Assembly (NCBI GenBank): GCA_902802215.1
Contig: CADCLH010000112.1
Coordinates: forward strand, 10,147 to 18,095
DNA length: 7,949 nt
Reading direction: 5' to 3'
Source of the DNA: Oscillospiraceae bacterium
Lineage (GTDB): Bacteria; Bacillota; Clostridia; Oscillospirales; Oscillospiraceae
This document shows, piece by piece, positions 1 to 7,949 of the stretch. Both the position numbers and the translations under genes were made by a program. Within the stretch, counting starts at the first letter, position 1. Each line of letters starts with the position of its first letter. The notes below the pieces were generated by a model. The model saw nothing but the letters and a program-made list of their open reading frames with translations, had not been told where the DNA came from and searched no databases.

Positions 1-351
1 TATCTGCTGCGCCACGCCTTCGAGAAGGATCACCTGCTGCCGGACGAGATCCTGTGGCGGCAGAAGGCGGCCTTCTCCGACGCGGTCGGCCACTCGATGG
101 TGGACGACCTCAAGGCCTACGCCGAGAGCCTGTACACCGATGAGGAGTACGAGCGCCTGCGGGCGAAGTACGACTACGCGCGGCCCTTCACCAAGGAGAG
201 CCTGCTGTACCGGGAGCTCTTTGAGAAATATTACCCCGGTCAGGCGGAGATGATCGCGGACTTCTGGATGCCGAACAAGAGCTGGGCCGGCTGCGACGTC
301 AACGACCCCTCGGCCCGCGTGCTCGCCAACTACGGCGCGAGCGGGACCTGA
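1..351 (+). CDS. asnB: Asparagine synthase B (glutamine-hydrolysing), C-terminal fragment
   Basis: This is the last 116 codons of a gene that begins before the window; the reading frame is open from base 1 to the TGA at 349-351. The fragment contains the AsnB-type C-terminal signature, with LPDEILWRQKAAFSDAVG near the start of the visible part, followed by a helical tail and NKSWAGCDVNDPSARVL near the end. The family makes asparagine from aspartate, ATP and glutamine in the cytoplasm. The N-terminal glutaminase domain and the ATP pyrophosphatase motif lie outside the window, so catalytic residues cannot be checked. It converges on pyrG, and a hairpin terminator sits in the 48-bp gap. A different asparagine synthase-like amidotransferase is possible, but the FSDAVG motif followed by an N-K-S-W tail is typical of AsnB. 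Confidence 0.9.
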   Translation, partial: YLLRHAFEKDHLLPDEILWRQKAAFSDAVGHSMVDDLKAYAESLYTDEEYERLRAKYDYARPFTKESLLYRELFEKYYPGQAEMIADFWMPNKSWAGCDVNDPSARVLANYGASGT

Positions 352-364
352 AAACAAATACACG

Positions 365-399
365 GAAAAACCGCACGGCTGACGGGCCGTGCGGTTTCG

Positions 400-400
<1 letters not shown>
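365..400. terminator. Bidirectional intrinsic terminator between asnB and pyrG
   Basis: A perfect 11-bp stem, AACCGCACGGC (369-379) with GCCGTGCGGTT (386-396), encloses a 6-nt loop. On the minus strand the stem runs into a good U-tract (GGTTTTTCC). On the plus strand it runs into TTTCGTT. It lies between two convergent genes and overlaps the last base of the pyrG stop codon, so it most likely ends both transcripts, with the better U-tract serving pyrG. Confidence 0.85.
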
Positions 401-1899
<1,499 letters not shown>

Positions 1900-1906
1900 G
1901 ATCCAT

Positions 1907-1914
1907 TCCTCCCC
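1907..1914 (-). promoter_or_regulatory. pyrG ribosome binding site
   Basis: GGGGAGGA on the minus strand lies 7 bases before the ATG at 1899 and fixes the pyrG start, excluding the in-frame upstream extension. It directly abuts the U-tract of the leader terminator. The segment CCTTCTC (1925-1919) can pair with GGGGAGG (1914-1908) over a TTTT loop, with two G-U pairs. This could mask the site when the terminator is not formed; that is a pairing possibility, not evidence of regulation. Confidence 0.8.
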
Positions 1915-1961
1915 AAAAGAGAAGGGCGTCCATCCGGGGGCACTTGTCCCGGATGAACGCC
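1915..1961 (-). terminator. pyrG leader terminator / attenuator hairpin
   Basis: On the minus strand GGCGTTCATCCGGG (1961-1948) pairs with CCCGGATGGACGCC (1938-1925) to give a 14-bp stem with one G-U pair and a 9-nt loop. It is followed by CTTCTCTTTT (1924-1915). It lies after the predicted pyrG promoter and immediately before the Shine-Dalgarno site, the position of the pyrG attenuator known in Bacillus subtilis and Lactococcus. The GGGC start and C/U-rich pairing partner of the known reiterative-transcription mechanism are not seen here, so any regulation would be by another route. It would also terminate transcripts coming from glnA and the ANTAR gene. Confidence 0.75.
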
Positions 1962-1977
1962 TTTGTTCAACAGAATG

Positions 1978-2007
1978 AGGATACACCGTTCGGGCCGCGT
2001 TTGTCAA
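1978..2007 (-). promoter_or_regulatory. Predicted sigma-A promoter of pyrG
   Basis: On the minus strand there is a perfect -35 TTGACA (2007-2002), an 18-bp spacer, and TATCCT (1983-1978) as the -10. The start of transcription would be near 1971, giving a leader of about 72 nt that contains the attenuator hairpin. The promoter begins right after the duplicated tail of the ANTAR gene. Confidence 0.7.
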
Positions 2008-2013
2008 GGCGTT

Positions 2014-2061
2014 TTTATCCATAGGTGCGGATCACGGTTTATCCGTAGGTGCGGATGACGG
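2014..2061. repeat. 24-bp tandem duplication of the ANTAR gene 3' end
   Basis: Two head-to-tail 24-bp units, 2014-2037 and 2038-2061, differ at only two positions (2021/2045 and 2033/2057). Read on the minus strand, each encodes the tail Val-Ile-Arg-Thr-Tyr-Gly and a TAA stop in the same frame. The second copy is therefore an untranslated echo of the gene's end and provides a second in-frame stop. The unit length is a multiple of three. Confidence 0.9.
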
Positions 2062-2623
2062 CCTCCGCGGCCTGCCGTTTGGAGATGCGCTGGTCCATGC
2101 TCTGCTTCTCGATATAGTGCTGCGCGTCTGCTTCCGTCATGCTCAGGCACTCGATCAGCAGCCACTTGGCGTGGTTGACGAGGCGGATCTCGGCGATCTT
2201 CTCCTCCACGCTCTGCTGCTTGGCCTCCATGCGGCGGATGCGCTCGCGCTGGGCGCAGAGCATCCGCAGGCTCTGGGCGACGAGGGCGGAGCTGGTCGGC
2301 ATGGAGAGCGTGACCACGCCGTATTCGAGCACCTTCGCGCTCACGCTGTCGAAGAGCTCGGCCTTCACGAACAGCAGCGCGCCCGCGCTGCTGTCGGCGC
2401 AGACGTCGATGGCGAGCTGCACGCCGAAGTCGTCCTTCAGCGGCGTCTGGATCAGCACCAGATCGAAGGGCTCCTCCAGCAGCATCCGCCGGGCCTGGCC
2501 GACGCTCCGGGCGCTCTGGACCGGATAATAGTCCGTGGCGGGGAGCAGCGCGCGCATCTGCGTATCCAGTTTTTCCGACGCGGAGACGATCAGGACGGCG
2601 TAGGTCCGCTCCTGAAAGATCAC
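2039..2623 (-). CDS. ANTAR-domain antiterminator with degenerate receiver domain (NitR-like)
   Basis: This is a 194-residue cytoplasmic protein. Residues 7-115 look like a response-regulator receiver fold (YAVLIVSAS, then FDLVLIQTPLKDDFG, then LSMP). The key residues are changed: the acidic pair of the first strand is Ser14-Ala15, the phospho-acceptor position is Gln59, and the conserved Lys position is Met108. A helical, likely coiled-coil stretch (about 117-148, RERIRRMEAKQQSVEEKI) leads into an ANTAR domain (about 140-191). That domain shows the family pattern of a helix with HAKWLLIE, a SMTEADAQHYIEKQSMDQR helix and a short final helix. ANTAR proteins bind paired RNA hairpins and prevent termination; relatives next to glutamine synthetase genes are called NitR in clostridia. 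The gene lies 44 bp behind glnA in a likely operon. The start is the GTG at 2623, 8 bases after the Shine-Dalgarno site. The GTG at 2632 overlaps that site and is unlikely. Likely targets, by inference, are the leaders of nearby nitrogen genes. Confidence 0.88.
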   Translation of the reverse strand: MIFQERTYAVLIVSASEKLDTQMRALLPATDYYPVQSARSVGQARRMLLEEPFDLVLIQTPLKDDFGVQLAIDVCADSSAGALLFVKAELFDSVSAKVLEYGVVTLSMPTSSALVAQSLRMLCAQRERIRRMEAKQQSVEEKIAEIRLVNHAKWLLIECLSMTEADAQHYIEKQSMDQRISKRQAAEAVIRTYG

Positions 2624-2631
2624 GTGCCGCA

Positions 2632-2640
2632 CCCCCTTTC
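2632..2640 (-). promoter_or_regulatory. Ribosome binding site of the ANTAR gene
   Basis: GAAAGGGGG on the minus strand lies 8 bases before the GTG at 2623. A second in-frame GTG at 2632 overlaps the last G of this site and so cannot be served by it. This supports the shorter protein, three residues less than the longest reading. Confidence 0.7.
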
Positions 2641-2667
2641 AGCCTGTTTTTCCCGTTCGGACGCCCC

Positions 2668-3879
2668 TCAGCGCTCGCAGTAGGCGGCGATGATCTCCGG
2701 CGGGAGGACGCGAGCGACAAACGCGCTCGCGCGCGCCGCGTCATTGGCCTCCCGGAGGGTGAGCGGCAGATGGCGGAACGTCTTCAGCACCGCCTCCGGG
2801 GCGGTAAAGAGGTTGAGATCGGCGCTGGGCGGCAGGGGCAGTCCCTCCTCGATGCCGTCCAGTCCGGCGTGGATCAGCAGGGCAAAGGCCAGATAGGGGT
2901 TCACGCCCGGATCGGCGGAGCGCAGCTCCGCACGGTGCAGCTCCGCCGGGGCGGCGGGGATGCGGATCAGCTGCGAGCGGTTCTCGCTCGACCAGCTGAT
3001 GTAGCCGGGGGCCTTGCGGCTGCCGAGGCGCTGATAGGAGGCGTCGGTCGGGTTGAGGAAGGCCGTGATCTCGTAGATGCGGGCCATGATCCCGGCGATC
3101 ACCTGCGGCAGGAGGTCCCGCCCGTCGGCGCTTTTCACGGACAGGTTGATGTGCATGCCGTTGCCCGCCTGATCGGGCAGGGGCTTGGGGGAGAAGTCTG
3201 CGGCGAGGCCGTTTCTCGCGACGATGGTCTCGACCACCGCGCGGAAGGTCACGGCGTTGTCGGCGGCGGTCAGCGGGTCGGAGTAGCGGAAGTCGATCTC
3301 GTTTTGGCCCGGCCCCTCCTCGTGGTGGGAGCACTCGGGCTGGATGCCCATCTGCTCGAGCGTGATGCAGATCTCGCGGCGGATGTTCTCGCCCCGGTCG
3401 GCGGGGGCAATGTCCATGTAGCTGGCCTGATCGTAGGGGACCGTCGTGGGCTCGCCGCTGTCGTCGGTCTTGAAGAGATAGAATTCCATCTCGGTCCCGA
3501 AGGCAAAGGAGATCCCCAGCTTCGCCGCCCGCTCCACCGCGCTTTGAAGCAGCGCGCGCGAGTCGGTGACCAGCGTCGAGCCGTCGGGGTGCGAGACCCC
3601 GCAGAACATGCGCACGACCTTCCCGTTCTCGCCCCGCCAGGGCAGGGAGGACAGCGTCGCGGGGTCCGGAAACAGGAACAGATCGGAGCGCACCTCTCCG
3701 CCGAAGCCCGCGATGGCCGAGGCGTCAATGGCAATGCCGTGGCGAAAGGCGCGGGGAAGCTCCCCCGGCAGGATCGCGATATTTTTCTGTTTTCCAAACA
3801 CGTCGCAGAAGGCGAGACGGATGAAGCGCACGTCCTCCTGCTCCACATACTCCAGCACATCCTGTTCGGTAAAGTTCAT
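2668..3879 (-). CDS. glnA: Type I-like glutamine synthetase, short clostridial form lacking the flap glutamate
   Basis: The family joins glutamate and ammonia with ATP to make glutamine, as a dodecamer in the cytoplasm. The 403-residue protein has an N-terminal beta-grasp domain (1-100, IRLAFCDVFGKQKNI, DASAIAGF) and a catalytic domain with metal and substrate motifs. These are GTEMEF (Glu130, Glu132), HHEEGPGQNE (185-194), GNGMHINLS (His243), NRSQLIRIP (300-308) and RAELRSADP with Glu318. Compared with my memory of the B. subtilis enzyme, the flap glutamate (Glu304 there) is Lys289 in SRKAPGYISWS. The feedback arginine (Arg62 there) is Gly61. The C-terminus stops at about the place where an EWDxFR...WEREQY tail of some 20 residues or more should follow. 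No frameshifted tail is visible behind the stop. The adenylylation-loop type of GSI is not indicated. The start at 3879 has GAAAGGA 9 bases upstream; the longer open frame would run through the promoter. The ANTAR gene follows, and glnN is divergent. Activity as a normal, glutamine-inhibited synthetase is uncertain. Confidence 0.9.
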   Translation of the reverse strand: MNFTEQDVLEYVEQEDVRFIRLAFCDVFGKQKNIAILPGELPRAFRHGIAIDASAIAGFGGEVRSDLFLFPDPATLSSLPWRGENGKVVRMFCGVSHPDGSTLVTDSRALLQSAVERAAKLGISFAFGTEMEFYLFKTDDSGEPTTVPYDQASYMDIAPADRGENIRREICITLEQMGIQPECSHHEEGPGQNEIDFRYSDPLTAADNAVTFRAVVETIVARNGLAADFSPKPLPDQAGNGMHINLSVKSADGRDLLPQVIAGIMARIYEITAFLNPTDASYQRLGSRKAPGYISWSSENRSQLIRIPAAPAELHRAELRSADPGVNPYLAFALLIHAGLDGIEEGLPLPPSADLNLFTAPEAVLKTFRHLPLTLREANDAARASAFVARVLPPEIIAAYCER

Positions 3880-3920
3880 GGTGACCGTCCTTTCCGCAGA
3901 AGCCTGTTCAATATGCACAG

Positions 3921-3950
3921 AGAGTACACCCAAGCGGCGGCGCTTGTCAA
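3921..3950 (-). promoter_or_regulatory. Predicted sigma-A promoter of glnA-ANTAR operon
   Basis: On the minus strand there is a perfect TTGACA (3950-3945), an 18-bp spacer and TACTCT (3926-3921). Transcription would start near 3914, leaving a leader of only about 35 nt with no terminator hairpin, unlike the pyrG and glnN leaders. The spacer contains a perfect inverted repeat. Confidence 0.65.
3931..3946. promoter_or_regulatory. Perfect inverted repeat in the glnA promoter spacer (possible operator)
   Basis: CAAGCG-GCGG-CGCTTG is a 6-bp perfect inverted repeat filling the gap between the -35 and -10 boxes of the glnA promoter and touching the -35. Its position is ideal for a repressor. It does not resemble the GlnR/TnrA box (TGTNA-N7-TNACA), and no DNA-binding regulator is encoded here, so the operator role is a guess. 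Confidence 0.35.
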
Positions 3951-3979
3951 TGTTGCGTGAGAAACTATTTTTCCGGGAC

Positions 3980-4008
3980 TTGACAAGCGGGAAAAAACGG
4001 ATTATACT
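3980..4008 (+). promoter_or_regulatory. Predicted sigma-A promoter of glnN
   Basis: There is a perfect TTGACA (3980-3985), a 17-bp spacer and TATACT (4003-4008), the best promoter in the window. Transcription should start near A4015. It is back-to-back with the glnA promoter, with 29 bp between the two -35 boxes. Confidence 0.8.
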
Positions 4009-4014
4009 CACCGC

Positions 4015-4089
4015 ATGTTGAGACGCCGACGTCTCAGAGGACTTTTGCCCTCTGCGCCGGCGTCTCACTTTTTATTCTCGAAAGGGTGA
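4015..4089 (+). CDS. Possible leaderless Arg-rich leader peptide ORF upstream of glnN
   Basis: An ATG coincides with the predicted transcription start of glnN. It opens a 24-codon frame ending in TGA at 4087-4089, inside the glnN Shine-Dalgarno region and 5 bases before the glnN ATG. The peptide begins MLRRRRLRG, with four consecutive arginine codons (AGA CGC CGA CGT, 4021-4032) lying on the 5' arm of the attenuator stem. This could be an attenuation leader peptide read without a ribosome site. It could equally be chance, because the hairpin sequence constrains the codons. I see no independent evidence of translation. Confidence 0.2.
   Translation: MLRRRRLRGLLPSAPASHFLFSKG
4019..4076 (+). 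terminator. glnN leader attenuator with mutually exclusive hairpins
   Basis: The terminator stem is TGAGACGCCG (4019-4028) with CGGCGTCTCA (4058-4067), 10 perfect bp, followed by CTTTTTATT (4068-4076). The same 5' arm can instead form a local hairpin, TGAGAC (4019-4024) with GTCTCA (4031-4036), and an adjoining hairpin CAGAGG (4035-4040) with CCTCTG (4049-4054). The first local hairpin excludes the terminator. Two small hairpins in tandem competing with a terminator is the general layout of ANTAR-controlled leaders, and an ANTAR protein is encoded nearby. However, the loops (GCCGAC and an 8-nt loop) do not carry the A1/G4 hexaloop consensus, so that link is inference. Confidence 0.75.
4081..4089 (+). 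promoter_or_regulatory. glnN ribosome binding site
   Basis: AAAGGGTGA lies directly after the attenuator U-tract and is centred about 9 bases before the ATG at 4095. An in-frame GTG at 4086-4088 lies within this site, so the ATG is the start. Confidence 0.75.
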
Positions 4090-4094
4090 AGAAC

Positions 4095-6191
<2,097 letters not shown>

Positions 6192-6260
6192 GATAATACT
6201 GGAAAAAACCTGTTCCGAGGAGTAAGATACAGAAAAGTCTTGCTTTGACAGGAGAACGCC

Positions 6261-7796
<1,536 letters not shown>

Positions 7797-7807
7797 ACCA
7801 AGATACG

Positions 7808-7845
7808 AAAAGCACCCCGCGAGATTTCTCTCGCAGGGTGCTTTT
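7808..7845. terminator. Bidirectional intrinsic terminator after guaA
   Basis: AAAAGCACCC (7808-7817) pairs with GGGTGCTTTT (7836-7845). After one C-A mismatch, GCGAGA pairs with TCTCGC over a TTTC loop. The stem carries A's on one side and T's on the other, so it works on both strands. It begins 11 bp after the guaA stop. Confidence 0.92.
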
Positions 7846-7862
7846 GCGCGCCGGACCGCAGT

Positions 7863-7949
7863 TCAGACCAGGACGGTATCCCGGTTCTTGTCCGCGGTCT
7901 CCGCCGCTTCCGCCGGAAAACGCCGGCGATCCTTCCCGTTCTTCTGATA
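7863..7949 (-). CDS. Possible 3' end of an unidentified minus-strand gene
   Basis: An open frame enters from the right edge on the minus strand and ends with TGA at 7865-7863, 28 codons in view. The peptide is hydrophilic and charged (it contains KNGKDRRRF and ends NRDTVLV), as in a cytoplasmic C-terminal tail. A bidirectional terminator 17 bp beyond its stop supports a convergent gene here. No family can be named, and a chance open frame is possible at this length. Confidence 0.4.
   Translation of the reverse strand, partial: YQKNGKDRRRFPAEAAETADKNRDTVLV

Noticed and set aside
1900..2022. N-terminal extension of PyrG by 41 residues to an ATG at 2022.
   Set aside because: It would be translated through the pyrG promoter and terminator hairpin. 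The family start MTKYIFV has a strong Shine-Dalgarno site, and the extension does not supply the missing P-loop segment.
4019..4054. A canonical ANTAR RNA motif with two A1/G4 hexanucleotide loops.
   Set aside because: The first loop is GCCGAC (G at position 1) and the second has 8 nt, so the strict consensus is not met; only the layout is kept as a hypothesis.
3880..4068. N-terminal extension of GlnA to an ATG at 4068.
   Set aside because: It runs across the predicted glnA promoter and the antisense of the glnN attenuator; the family start is at MNFTEQDVLEYV with a ribosome site.
6192..6260. A separate promoter for guaA using TTGACA at 6245-6250.
   Set aside because: This hexamer is 10 bases from the start codon and touches the ribosome site, leaving no room for a -10 and start point. 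No other convincing pair is seen.

Overview
The window is a GC-rich bacterial segment with strong Shine-Dalgarno sites (GGGGAGGA, AAAGGGTGA) and sigma-A-type promoters. It also carries a type III glutamine synthetase and a glnA gene followed by an ANTAR-domain regulator. Together these suggest a high-GC member of the Clostridia, probably Oscillospirales/Ruminococcaceae-like. The taxonomic placement is inferred from gene content and protein style; no marker gene is present.

Layout from left to right. The 3' end of asnB (+, 1-351) converges on pyrG (-, 400-1899) across a bidirectional terminator. pyrG has its own promoter and a 72-nt leader with an intrinsic terminator-like hairpin. Upstream on the same strand are an ANTAR-domain regulator (-, 2039-2623) and a type I-like glutamine synthetase glnA (-, 2668-3879), which look like a two-gene operon. 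glnA is divergent from the type III glutamine synthetase glnN (+, 4095-6191). The 215-bp gap between them holds two back-to-back promoters and a leader attenuator in front of glnN. guaA (GMP synthase, +, 6261-7796) follows 69 bp after glnN with no visible terminator between them, and ends in a strong bidirectional hairpin. The last 87 bp may be the 3' end of an unidentified gene on the minus strand.

The theme is glutamine economy. Two different glutamine synthetases make glutamine, and three glutamine amidotransferases (AsnB, CTP synthase, GMP synthase) spend it. A putative RNA-binding antiterminator of the ANTAR class sits in the middle.

The main oddities are as follows. (1) PyrG lacks exactly the 35-residue block that holds the ATP-binding P-loop, as a clean in-frame gap. 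(2) GlnA lacks the flap glutamate and the feedback arginine of classical GSI and has a short C-terminus. (3) The ANTAR protein has a receiver domain without its phospho-acceptor. (4) glnN and pyrG share a compact design of promoter, terminator hairpin and U-tract abutting the Shine-Dalgarno site. (5) A possible leaderless Arg-rich leader ORF overlies the glnN attenuator. (6) A 24-bp tandem duplication repeats the end of the ANTAR gene, including its stop codon.
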